Shown piece by piece: positions 42,415 to 50,392 of a stretch of 64,000 nt of DNA. This stretch comes from Marinilongibacter aquaticus (GTDB taxonomy: Bacteria > Bacteroidota > Bacteroidia > Cytophagales > Spirosomataceae), in assembly GCF_020149935.1 (NCBI RefSeq), contig NZ_CP083757.1:3931501-3995500 (forward strand), in the 5' to 3' direction. Made by a program: the position numbers and the translations under genes. The number at the start of each line of letters is the position of its first letter. Position 1 is the first letter of the stretch. The notes under the pieces were generated by a model. That model saw nothing but the letters and a program-made list of their open reading frames with translations. It was not told the DNA's origin and did no database searches.

Positions 42415-43884
42415 ATGAAGAGATACATTGATCTAATTCAACAAACCTTTGAATTCCCTACCCGGGAATTTGGGGTTGACTTTAACAACAACCTGCTGTT
42501 CAACAATGTGCCTTTGATGGATATCATTGCCAAGTACGGCACGCCATTGAAAATCACATACCTTCCCAAGATTTCGGAGCATATCGGGCAAGCTCGTCTG
42601 ATGTTTAAGAATGCGATGAAAAAGTACAATTACAAGGGCACCTATACTTATGCCTATTGTACCAAATCTTCGCATTTCAAATATGTGCTCGAAGAAGCCT
42701 TGAAAAATAAAATTCATTTGGAAACCTCTTCGGCTTTCGATATGGATATTATTCGGGCTTTGCACGAAGACGGTAAGATCAATAAGGAAACTTATGTGAT
42801 TTGCAACGGCCACAAAAGGCCCGAGTACCTGAAACACATTACCAATTTCATCAATGAGGGTTTCGAAAATGTGATTCCCGTGTTGGATAACCTTCGCGAG
42901 GTGGACCATTATTTGGCCCATATCAAGGCCGATGAAATTCAGGTGGGTATTCGTATCGCTACGGATGAAGAACCCAATTTTGCTTTTTATACCTCTAGGT
43001 TGGGCATTCGATATAAAGATGTGGATGAGCTTTACATGACCAAAATAAAGCCCGATCCGCGATTTAAGCTGAAAATGCTTCACTTTTTCATCAATTCGGG
43101 TATTAAGGATACGGCCTATTATTGGTCTGAACTCACTCGTTTTATGTTCAAGTATTGCGAGATGAAAAAGATTTGTCCCGAATTGGACTCAATAGATATT
43201 GGCGGAGGTTTGCCGATCCAAACTTCGGTGGTTTTCAATTACGATTATCAAGCCATGATTGATGAGATAATCGAGAACATTCAATGGATTTGCAACAAAA
43301 ACAATGTGCCCGTACCGAATATTTTTACAGAATTCGGCAGTTATACGGTTGGGGAAAGCGGAGCCACATTGTACAAAGTGATTGATAAAAAGCAGCAAAA
43401 CGATCGCGAGCTTTGGTACATGATCGACGGTTCGTTCATTACACAATTGCCTGATTCTTGGGGGATTGGCCAAAAATACATTATGCTGCCCGTGAACAAT
43501 TGGGACAATCCATATGCCAAGGTGAACTTGGGCGGATTGACCTGCGATTCGGCTGATTATTACAATACCGAAGCCCACTCGGAGGATTTGTACATGCCGA
43601 TGTACGATGAAAAGGCCCACGAAGAGCAGTATATCGGATTTTTCCATACTGGGGCTTATCAGGAGTCTTTGGGCGGTTATGGTGGAATTCAGCATTGCCT
43701 GATTCCTTCGCCCAAGCACGTGTTGGTAAGCCAAGACGAAGAAGGCAATTTCTTGACGGAGCTGTTTGCCGAAGAGCAAGATGCCGAATCGATGATTCGC
43801 GTTTTGGGTTACCGCAGCGAACGCAAACTGGCGGAAAGATTGTATAATGAAAGTTCCGTCACGAAAGACGAATTGGATTCATAA
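42415..43884 (+). CDS. speA: Arginine decarboxylase, Bacteroidota-type
   Basis: From ATG 42415 it has 489 residues of the alanine-racemase-fold decarboxylase family. The cofactor lysine is in YTYAYCTKSSHFKYVLEEAL. HLETSSAFDMDII, ICNGHKRPEYL, IDIGGGLPIQTSV (phosphate-binding glycines), EFGSYTVGESG and CDSADYYN (catalytic Cys) follow in order. It is shorter than E. coli SpeA (about 630-660). The product would be agmatine for polyamine synthesis. An upstream ATG at 42388 would add nine residues and is possible. Confidence 0.85.
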   Translation: MKRYIDLIQQTFEFPTREFGVDFNNNLLFNNVPLMDIIAKYGTPLKITYLPKISEHIGQARLMFKNAMKKYNYKGTYTYAYCTKSSHFKYVLEEALKNKIHLETSSAFDMDIIRALHEDGKINKETYVICNGHKRPEYLKHITNFINEGFENVIPVLDNLREVDHYLAHIKADEIQVGIRIATDEEPNFAFYTSRLGIRYKDVDELYMTKIKPDPRFKLKMLHFFINSGIKDTAYYWSELTRFMFKYCEMKKICPELDSIDIGGGLPIQTSVVFNYDYQAMIDEIIENIQWICNKNNVPVPNIFTEFGSYTVGESGATLYKVIDKKQQNDRELWYMIDGSFITQLPDSWGIGQKYIMLPVNNWDNPYAKVNLGGLTCDSADYYNTEAHSEDLYMPMYDEKAHEEQYIGFFHTGAYQESLGGYGGIQHCLIPSPKHVLVSQDEEGNFLTELFAEEQDAESMIRVLGYRSERKLAERLYNESSVTKDELDS

Positions 43885-43887
43885 AAG

Positions 43888-43911
43888 AAAAGGGCTTCGT
43901 GCCCTTTTGTG
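43888..43911 (+). terminator. Intrinsic terminator after speA
   Basis: AAAAGGGC (43888-43895) pairs with GCCCTTTT (43901-43908) around TTCGT. Confidence 0.8.
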
Positions 43912-43973
43912 TTTATTCGACAATAAGCATTAAATTGTGACGTTTTCTCAAAAAGCATAAAAATTTACGGCTC

Positions 43974-44102
43974 ATGAAATTTAAAATCGCTGCCTTTTTC
44001 GTGTTGGCTACTCTTCTTTTTTCTTCATGTATGAAAAAACAGTGCCCTGCTTATGGCCAGCATATTGAAAAGAATGCTGAGCACGAAACAGTAAAAGCTT
44101 AA
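43974..44102 (+). CDS. 42-residue lipoprotein
   Basis: The frame starts MKFKIAAFFVLATLLFSSC, a full lipoprotein signal peptide with lipobox FSSC, and the mature peptide is only MKKQCPAYGQHIEKNAEHE and a short tail. One further Cys lies in the motif KKQCPAYG. Many Bacteroidota have similar tiny lipoproteins with a 'CPAY/CPS' motif; function unknown. It sits between the speA terminator and a convergent oxidoreductase gene whose last 4 bp it overlaps. Confidence 0.7.
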   Translation: MKFKIAAFFVLATLLFSSCMKKQCPAYGQHIEKNAEHETVKA

Positions 44103-45097
44103 GCACGGTCTACTCTTTGGCAGATCTGTTCGAGAACCCAGTTCGTTCGAGCCCCACTTTCTCCGGTTGAGGGGCTTTTTGTTTTTCCCTTGTTGTTCAG
44201 TTCGTCAACCATCATTTGTATAAGTGGCTGTTGAATGTGTTCGGGCATCTCGAATTTTAATCTCTTGGGTTCTTCACGATCTATGAAAACATCCACATTG
44301 AAATCGCTGAAAAAGGGAAATTCGATTCTTCCTTTGCTTCCGTAGATTACACTTTTTTCAGTTTCAGATTCCAAGGCACTGGCAAAACACCAACTGCCTT
44401 GTCCGATCACACCGTTTTCGAAAACGAAGGAACCTAGAGTGGTGTCTTCCGCTGCATAAAGGCCTCCGTAGTTGGCTGCAAAGCCCTGAGCTCTCACAAT
44501 GGGGCCAAACAAGAAATCGAAGAAGTCGAGCTGATGGGAAGCAAGATTATAAAAATACCCGGCTCCAGCAATTTCGGGTTTTGTCCGCCAATTGCTTTCG
44601 TTTTCGCTTTGTCCAACAATATCGGGATGCAAGGATTTGTGTACGCGGATATCTACAAAACGAATATCGCCAATGCTTCCATTTTCGATCAATTCTTTGA
44701 TTTTCAAGAAATTGGGCAAGGCTCTTCTGTAGTAAGCCACAAACAGGGGCACGCCGGCTTGCTTGCAAGCTTCGACCATCGCCGTGCATTCGCCATAATT
44801 GCGGGCCATCGGTTTTTCTACGTATACGGCTTTGCCAGCTCGGGCGGCCATTTGCGTGTAATGGGCATGAGAATCGGGTGGTGTGGCAATGTACACGGCA
44901 TTGATTTCGGGGTCGTTGATCAATTGTTCCGCATCACTGTAAAATTTGGGCACGCCATGTCTCTTGGCGAAATCCTCGGCTAAGTGTGCGGTTCTTCTCA
45001 TCACGGCGACGAGTGCTGAGCCTTCTGCTTTTTGCAGGGCAGGCCCACTTTTCAATTCGCATACATCACCTACACCAATTATTCCCCATTTGATCAT
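44099..45097 (-). CDS. Gfo/Idh/MocA family oxidoreductase
   Basis: This 332-residue cytoplasmic NAD(P)-dependent enzyme has the Rossmann start IKWGIIGVGDVCELKSGPAL, VYIATPPDSHAHYTQMAARAGK and the catalytic-type VEKPMA. The C-terminal domain contains YYRRALPNFLKIKELIENGSIG and AGYFYNLASHQLDFFDFLFG, with the usual DxxxH-type residues. Members oxidise or reduce sugars and sugar-like compounds; the substrate cannot be told. It is a single gene. Confidence 0.92.
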   Translation of the reverse strand: MIKWGIIGVGDVCELKSGPALQKAEGSALVAVMRRTAHLAEDFAKRHGVPKFYSDAEQLINDPEINAVYIATPPDSHAHYTQMAARAGKAVYVEKPMARNYGECTAMVEACKQAGVPLFVAYYRRALPNFLKIKELIENGSIGDIRFVDIRVHKSLHPDIVGQSENESNWRTKPEIAGAGYFYNLASHQLDFFDFLFGPIVRAQGFAANYGGLYAAEDTTLGSFVFENGVIGQGSWCFASALESETEKSVIYGSKGRIEFPFFSDFNVDVFIDREEPKRLKFEMPEHIQQPLIQMMVDELNNKGKTKSPSTGESGARTNWVLEQICQRVDRA

Positions 45098-45170
45098 TTC
45101 GCTATTTTTTTGCTAGCGAAATTAGGTAAAATATAGGACATTTTAGATTTGATTGAATACTGTTCTGAAT

Positions 45171-46271
45171 TTATGGGCATGGAGAAATATTGTCGATTTT
45201 GGCTTGGAACACTTCATTTGAACCGGCTTGGAAACCGGCCAAAAGTGAGATGCTTTTTCCCGCCAAATAATAGGTTTGATTGGCCACATTGGCTTGACTA
45301 CTTATCGTATTGCTGGCTTCATAATTGCCTGCCAATTGGTTGATCGTTCCAAAATTTAGGTCTGAGCCTGTGCCTTTCCAGCCGGGTTTGTAATACTGAA
45401 TGGTTTCTCGCATATACTCTTTTTGGCCGTTTGTGAAGCGGTCTCGGCAACTGAAATAAGACATAAAATTGTACACGGCTACGCCCAAAGGTTGTCCTGT
45501 GCAAGCATTTATGGCATTGGGGTCGCAGCCCGAACCTTGAAGCTGAATGGGGGTATCTTCGATGTCGTCGATGTGTGCGAAAGGAAATGAGGCTGGATTG
45601 CAGCTTGAAGCAAATGTATGGGCCAAATCCAGCACATGACCTACTTCATGAGTAAGAAAAGCCTTGTTGCTCGCATCGTTGTTTACCCGAAAGTAGGGAA
45701 TGAAGGCATCGTATTCAAAATAGCCCACACCAATCGGGCTATCGGTGTAAACGACACGGATATTGATGTAACTGTCACGTGGCCAGTCGCTCAAAAAACG
45801 CAGGGCATTGTGCATGTCGGTGTTGCTCACGCTGTATTCGTTGTGGGTATAGCCGCTGATGCCACTTGCGTTTACGCGTACGATACCGTTGCTTGGATTG
45901 CAACTCGGATCGTGTGTGGCCAAGGCGAATTGAATTTTCGTATCGGGGGTGACACCTGAAAAACTGCCCGTAGCCCTGTAAGTTTCATTCAGCGTATTGA
46001 TCATGCCCTCAATTGCACTGCTTGGAATATTGCTTCCCGTACCTTCGGCTTCGCCAATATGGTATACATGAAAAACAACAGGGATCGTGTATACCGTTGT
46101 TTGGTCCAAACCTCCATCCGAAATACTCTGGGTTCTGTTTTGTCTATTCTTTTGCAATGAATTTTCAGAAGAGATAAGTCCCAAGCCGCAATCTATATTT
46201 TGGGCCGCCAAGACCGCAGGAATAAACAAGCCGATGATGAGCTTCAGAATACGTTTTAGGCAGGTTTTCAT
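45171..46271 (-). CDS. Secreted M43 (pappalysin-type) zinc metalloprotease
   Basis: This 366-residue protein has a signal peptide (MKTCLKRILKLIIGLFIPAVLA). The catalytic domain has the extended zinc motif HEVGHVLDLAHTF (HExxHxxGxxH-like) and the downstream Met-turn YNFMSYFSCRDRFTNGQ, as in cytophagalysins. The last about 60 residues (GNYEASNTISSQANVANQ, AGFQAGSNEVFQAKI) form a 3-coathanger-stack domain seen in surface proteins of Bacteroidota. A -7 element and a NarL-like inverted repeat lie upstream. Confidence 0.92.
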   Translation of the reverse strand: MKTCLKRILKLIIGLFIPAVLAAQNIDCGLGLISSENSLQKNRQNRTQSISDGGLDQTTVYTIPVVFHVYHIGEAEGTGSNIPSSAIEGMINTLNETYRATGSFSGVTPDTKIQFALATHDPSCNPSNGIVRVNASGISGYTHNEYSVSNTDMHNALRFLSDWPRDSYINIRVVYTDSPIGVGYFEYDAFIPYFRVNNDASNKAFLTHEVGHVLDLAHTFASSCNPASFPFAHIDDIEDTPIQLQGSGCDPNAINACTGQPLGVAVYNFMSYFSCRDRFTNGQKEYMRETIQYYKPGWKGTGSDLNFGTINQLAGNYEASNTISSQANVANQTYYLAGKSISLLAGFQAGSNEVFQAKIDNISPCP

Positions 46272-46371
46272 GTGTTCGGGTTTCTTCCCCTTTGGCTACC
46301 TAAAATTGCTCTGTATGATTGCAGAGCAGTATTGAATGAAAGGCGTTTTGGAGGAAACGGTATTTGTCTTG

Positions 46372-46379
46372 CAAAGCTA
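46372..46379 (-). promoter_or_regulatory. -7 element of the M43 protease gene
   Basis: On the minus strand TAGCTTTG matches TAnnTTTG, about 100 bp before the start codon. There is no TTG at -33; instead a palindrome lies near that place, consistent with an activator-dependent promoter. Confidence 0.5.
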
Positions 46380-46399
46380 CTTTTTCGCAAGATTCGAGT

Positions 46400-46421
46400 A
46401 AATACGTATAGATACGTATTT
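46400..46421. promoter_or_regulatory. NarL-like 7-2-7 inverted repeat
   Basis: TACGTAT (46403-46409), AG, ATACGTA (46412-46418) form two head-to-head heptamers separated by 2 bp, extended to a 10-bp perfect arm on each side (46400-46421). NarL-type response regulators bind 7-2-7 repeats of the TACYYMT kind. The centre is about 44 bp upstream of the predicted transcription start of the M43 gene, and the site lies 15 bp past the stop of a NarL-family regulator gene. Confidence 0.55.
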
Positions 46422-46436
46422 CGAGATAAACGAATC

Positions 46437-47072
46437 TTATAGGTTGATAATGAATACTTTGTTTTCTTTTATCCAATCGATGAGATTGATAGGCCCGATG
46501 TGTTTGTGCAGTTTGCTTACAATATTGCTGCGGTGCTTTTCGACGGTTCTGACGGAAACAAAAAGCTTTTCCGAAATTTCTTTGCTGCTGAAATCTCGGT
46601 TGATCAATTTCAATATTTTTCTTTCTGAGGGCGTAAAGTCGGTATACAGTTGGCGGTAAGCGGCTTCAATATGCGAGGGGATATTGGATAAGCTTTCGCT
46701 GTAGTAACTTTGCCCTTTCAATACGGCTTCCAGGCAATCGTTAATGTTTTTTCCTACCTCTTCTTTGAGTAGATAGCCCATGATGCCCAACTCTTTGGTA
46801 TAGGCCAAAAGGCTGGGTTCTTTATGGAAAGTCAGGATAATGAAAGCCGTTTTAACCTGTTCGTTTCGGCAGGTTTTGATCACGGAAAAACCATCGGCCT
46901 CGGGCATTTCTATATCCAATATCGCTACATCAATTTTTTGCTCCCGCAAATGGGTCAGAGCTTCATTTCCATTGAAAGCTTCGGCCACGATACAGTACTT
47001 GCTGCGGTCGATGGCGTGTGCCAAACCTTGCAACAATAGCGGGTGATCGTCGGCGATTAATAAATTGATCAT
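46437..47072 (-). CDS. NarL/FixJ-family response regulator
   Basis: This 211-residue regulator has an N-terminal receiver domain: acidic pair in INLLIADDHPLLLQGL, phosphorylated Asp in VAILDIEMPEADG and Lys in GYLLKEEVG (KE variant). The C-terminal LuxR-type HTH is FTPSERKILKLINRDFSSKEISEKLFVS plus RTVEKHRSNIVSKLHK. Its start overlaps the histidine kinase stop by 4 bp, so the pair is an operon with the kinase first. Confidence 0.94.
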   Translation of the reverse strand: MINLLIADDHPLLLQGLAHAIDRSKYCIVAEAFNGNEALTHLREQKIDVAILDIEMPEADGFSVIKTCRNEQVKTAFIILTFHKEPSLLAYTKELGIMGYLLKEEVGKNINDCLEAVLKGQSYYSESLSNIPSHIEAAYRQLYTDFTPSERKILKLINRDFSSKEISEKLFVSVRTVEKHRSNIVSKLHKHIGPINLIDWIKENKVFIINL

Positions 47073-49030
47073 ATTGTATAAAATAGGTCGAATTGGCTGC
47101 CTTTCCCCGTTTCGCTTTCAATCGAGAGCGTTGCATCAATCATTTGGGCTCGTTCGTAAATTGTTTTCAAGCCCAAACTCACCGTCGATTTTTTCGCGTC
47201 TTCCACATTGAATCCGATACCGTGATCCTGTATACGAATATGGAGTTTTTGACTTGTACATTCAAGTGTAAATTTCAACGATTCGGTTTGGCTGTGCTTT
47301 AGGATATTGCTCAGTATTTCTTGACAAATTCGGTAGAGATTAAGGGCCGTAGGTTTGGGCAATTCAAATTGAATTTTGTCCAGTTCTTGCACCACAAAAA
47401 TACCCGAATGGGCGTCGATTTCATCGAGCATGGCCCGAAGTGCAAATGCCAATCCGTGTTTTTCGAGGATGAAGGGGTGAAGGTTTCGGGTAAATCGCCG
47501 CATATCTTGCAAGGTCTTATCCAAAAGCTGGCTTTTGTTTTCCGGTACACTGACTTTCAGTAAAACCAAGTTTTGCCCAATTCCGTCGTGCAGTTCTTTC
47601 GAGATTCGGCTGCGTTCGTTTTCTTGGGCTTCGATCAATTGCCGCGAAAATTTGGCTTGTTGTAGTCTTTTTGTTTCGGTCTCTTTTTGTGTTTTTTGTA
47701 GATAAATCACCAGTAGAATTAAAAGCAAAGAGAAGGCGAGAAGGCCAATTGTGCGTAAACGAAACCGGTATTGAATGTCCTTTTTTTCGAGCTGAGCGTT
47801 TTGTTCGGCGATGCGGCGGTTTTTTCTTTCCGTTTCGAACTGCGTTTTATGAAAGAGAAGCTGGTTGATTTTTACGATGCTGTGAATTGAATCTTCCGCT
47901 GATTTCAGTTTATCCAAAGTGATGAAAGCCTCTTGGAACCGATTTTCTTTTTTCAGGCAATCCACTTGTAGATTCTGAATAAGAAAAAGGCCTTCGGGTT
48001 CATTGTTGTTTTTAAAGTATTGAGCCAATTCTGAGCATTTTTGCAACGATTTCTGATAATTTTTGTGTGCATAGAAATGAAAAGCCTGGGCCACACGATA
48101 GTAGGCGTTCATGCGTTCTTCAGCTTTGAAATCCGTTTTTTGTTTTTCGAGATAAAGAAAATAACGGTCGGCTTCTACTTTGAGACCCAAACGCGAGGCC
48201 GAAGCCGTGAGCATGGTGTGGATCAAAAATTTCAGTCGGTTGGCGATGTCGGATTTGCTTTTGTCTACGGCAGATAACGCTTTTTTCAAATACGCATATT
48301 CTTGATCAAAAGCGTTTAGCTTTCGTTTTTCAATGGCCAAGTTGCCGTACGCGTTGGCAATAATGTCGTAATTGGATTTTTCGTAGGCTAGCTTCAGCAT
48401 TTCATTGCGTTCTTTTTCGGCTTCTCCGCTCAAAAGATTGTTGCTCAACAGAATCACTAATCCGTTTTTGGCCCAGAGTAAATGGTTGGTGTCTTTTTGG
48501 ATTTCGAAAAGGTGGTTCGCCAGATTGAAGTAAGTCAGCGATTGGTTGAAATGGCCTTCTGCCGAAAGCATTTCGGCGGCGTACATGGCCGCAAGACCGT
48601 AGGCAGTGGAAGTAGAATCTCCCTGGTTTTTGAATAGGGCCAATGCTTGGGCATAATTTTCAAGGGCTTCGTGAATGTGCGAATAGTTGTAGGCCCAATC
48701 GCCTTTGGAAATGAGCAATTCGGCAAAAATAGCGGGGCTTTGAATGTCCTTTTTATGGGCGAAAATATGCTTGAATAAACTGTCGATTTTTTTGTCTGTG
48801 GCAAGGCTGTTTGCAATGGACAGGTCGACGAGTTTTCTTGTGTACACAGAGAGGCTATCGAAATTGTCCGTCACCGCAAAAGTTTTCAGCTTTTCTTCAA
48901 TCTTATGCTGTTCTTTTTTAACGTGCCCAGCCAAAGCGTTTTTCGTTTCCGCTGCTTGGCCGAAAAGCGTAGATACCCCAATGGGCAATAGAAAAGTAAG
49001 AACCGATATGAGGGTTTTCTGAAAACGCAA
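47069..49030 (-). CDS. TPR-containing HisKA_3 sensor histidine kinase
   Basis: This 653-residue protein has a signal peptide (ending STLFGQ), then a long periplasmic helical region of TPR-like repeats (about 30-430, for example DIIANAYGNLAIEKRKLNAF), one membrane segment (IGLLAFSLLLILLVIYL, about 440) and a cytoplasmic kinase. The phospho-acceptor is in RISKELHDGIGQNLVLLKVS (HisKA_3). The ATP-binding domain has YRICQEILSNILKHS and the glycine box HGIGFNVEDAK. It pairs with the NarL-family regulator. The signal is unknown. Confidence 0.92.
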   Translation of the reverse strand: MRFQKTLISVLTFLLPIGVSTLFGQAAETKNALAGHVKKEQHKIEEKLKTFAVTDNFDSLSVYTRKLVDLSIANSLATDKKIDSLFKHIFAHKKDIQSPAIFAELLISKGDWAYNYSHIHEALENYAQALALFKNQGDSTSTAYGLAAMYAAEMLSAEGHFNQSLTYFNLANHLFEIQKDTNHLLWAKNGLVILLSNNLLSGEAEKERNEMLKLAYEKSNYDIIANAYGNLAIEKRKLNAFDQEYAYLKKALSAVDKSKSDIANRLKFLIHTMLTASASRLGLKVEADRYFLYLEKQKTDFKAEERMNAYYRVAQAFHFYAHKNYQKSLQKCSELAQYFKNNNEPEGLFLIQNLQVDCLKKENRFQEAFITLDKLKSAEDSIHSIVKINQLLFHKTQFETERKNRRIAEQNAQLEKKDIQYRFRLRTIGLLAFSLLLILLVIYLQKTQKETETKRLQQAKFSRQLIEAQENERSRISKELHDGIGQNLVLLKVSVPENKSQLLDKTLQDMRRFTRNLHPFILEKHGLAFALRAMLDEIDAHSGIFVVQELDKIQFELPKPTALNLYRICQEILSNILKHSQTESLKFTLECTSQKLHIRIQDHGIGFNVEDAKKSTVSLGLKTIYERAQMIDATLSIESETGKGSQFDLFYTI

Positions 49031-49133
49031 GCTGCTCTTTGGCTAATGCATATAAAAATAGAAGATTCGGCTGCGTGTATCCAAATTTTTAAGGCCTTGA
49101 GCCGTTTTCCATATATATTCTCGCGTATCCGCG

Positions 49134-49141
49134 TACTTTTG
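49134..49141 (+). promoter_or_regulatory. -7 element just before the T9SS-exported nuclease gene
   Basis: TACTTTTG matches TAnnTTTG, 7 bp before the ATG at 49149. As at 37390, it would give a leaderless or near-leaderless message. Confidence 0.45.
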
Positions 49142-49148
49142 CGACATC

Positions 49149-50351
49149 ATGAAAAAACTTGCTTTCCTCTTCCTGTGCGTTTTCCCGTTTATGCTTTATG
49201 CTCAGAATAAAACGGATAAAAGGCCCGCCGACAATACTTTCGATTTAGTGACATGGAACCTCGATTGGTTTGGCACAGCGGGTGTTGGACCCGAAAATGA
49301 TGAAGAACAAGTGCTGCAAGTAATGCAGACATTGGAAGAACTTCATGCCGACGTATACGTGCTGGAGGAAGTGGCCAATTCGGCTTACTTCGAAAATATG
49401 CTCGGCTTTATGGAAGACTACGAGGGCCTTTGTTCTCCGGCGGTTTCGGGTGGGCGAGACGGAGGAAATGCCCAAAAGGTGTGCTTTGTGTTCAACAGGC
49501 ATACGGTAAAACCTAAGGGGCTGAAGCCACTATTGGCCGGTACGCCCAAAATTGAAGATTATCCCGAATCTTTCGACCGTTTTTGGGCGAGTGGGCGTTA
49601 TCCGGCTCTGTTTTCGTGCGAAGTGGAAATTGCGGGCCAAAAACAAGAATTGAAAATTGTCGGAATTCATGCCCGTGCCAATCGGAATACGCAGTCGCGT
49701 GCGGTATACGATATGCGTAAAATGGATGTACAAGTGTTGAAAGACAGCTTGGATAAATATTATGGCAACGATCCCGTCATTCTTGCGGGCGATTTCAACG
49801 ACGATGTGGATGAAAGTGTGGTGGAAGGAGAAACGCGATCGACGTATTGGCCTTTCCTGAATGATCCACGGCATTGGGAACTTGTAACCAAACCATTGAG
49901 TGAAGAAGGGCGACACTCTTTCATTGGGTATAAAAACATAATCGATCATATTGCCATTTCCGATGAATTGTTCAGTCATTTGGTGCCCGGCACGGTGGCC
50001 GTATATGCCTTAAAGAATGGGGAAGAGCGATTCAAAAAGGAGGTTTCAGATCATTTGCCCGTGCTGTGCAGTTTCAGCTTTTCGCCGGATGTGATCGGTA
50101 AAAAGGAAGTGTTGGAATTTCCCAATCGCTTTCACTCTGATTTTAAGTTGAGCTTGCCCAAAGCCCTACTGGCCAACCTGAAAATTAAGAATGAAAAACA
50201 GCAAATATTGCTCGATATTACGGGCAATGAAGAGGAGCTTCACAGGCATTTGAACGAGACAATAGCCCTGTTGGAAGAGGGGCAGTACATAATTCAAATT
50301 TTTATTGGAAATACTGCATTTTCTTACAAAATTGTCAAGATGAGTCAATAA
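49149..50351 (+). CDS. Exported endonuclease/exonuclease/phosphatase protein with T9SS sorting domain
   Basis: This 400-residue protein has a signal peptide (MKKLAFLFLCVFPFMLYAQ). The EEP domain (about 30-310) has LVTWNLDWFG, DVYVLEEVAN (catalytic Glu), KIVGIHARAN, ILAGDFNDD (catalytic Asp/Asn) and the final KEVSDHLPVL His. The last about 75 residues (EFPNRFHSDFKLSLP, LLEEGQYIIQIFIG and ending KIVK) match type A C-terminal sorting domains of the type IX secretion system. It is thus probably a secreted or surface nuclease or phosphatase. Confidence 0.88.
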   Translation: MKKLAFLFLCVFPFMLYAQNKTDKRPADNTFDLVTWNLDWFGTAGVGPENDEEQVLQVMQTLEELHADVYVLEEVANSAYFENMLGFMEDYEGLCSPAVSGGRDGGNAQKVCFVFNRHTVKPKGLKPLLAGTPKIEDYPESFDRFWASGRYPALFSCEVEIAGQKQELKIVGIHARANRNTQSRAVYDMRKMDVQVLKDSLDKYYGNDPVILAGDFNDDVDESVVEGETRSTYWPFLNDPRHWELVTKPLSEEGRHSFIGYKNIIDHIAISDELFSHLVPGTVAVYALKNGEERFKKEVSDHLPVLCSFSFSPDVIGKKEVLEFPNRFHSDFKLSLPKALLANLKIKNEKQQILLDITGNEEELHRHLNETIALLEEGQYIIQIFIGNTAFSYKIVKMSQ

Positions 50352-50392
50352 CTCGCAATTCTAATATTATTCATTCTATACCTAATTAAATA

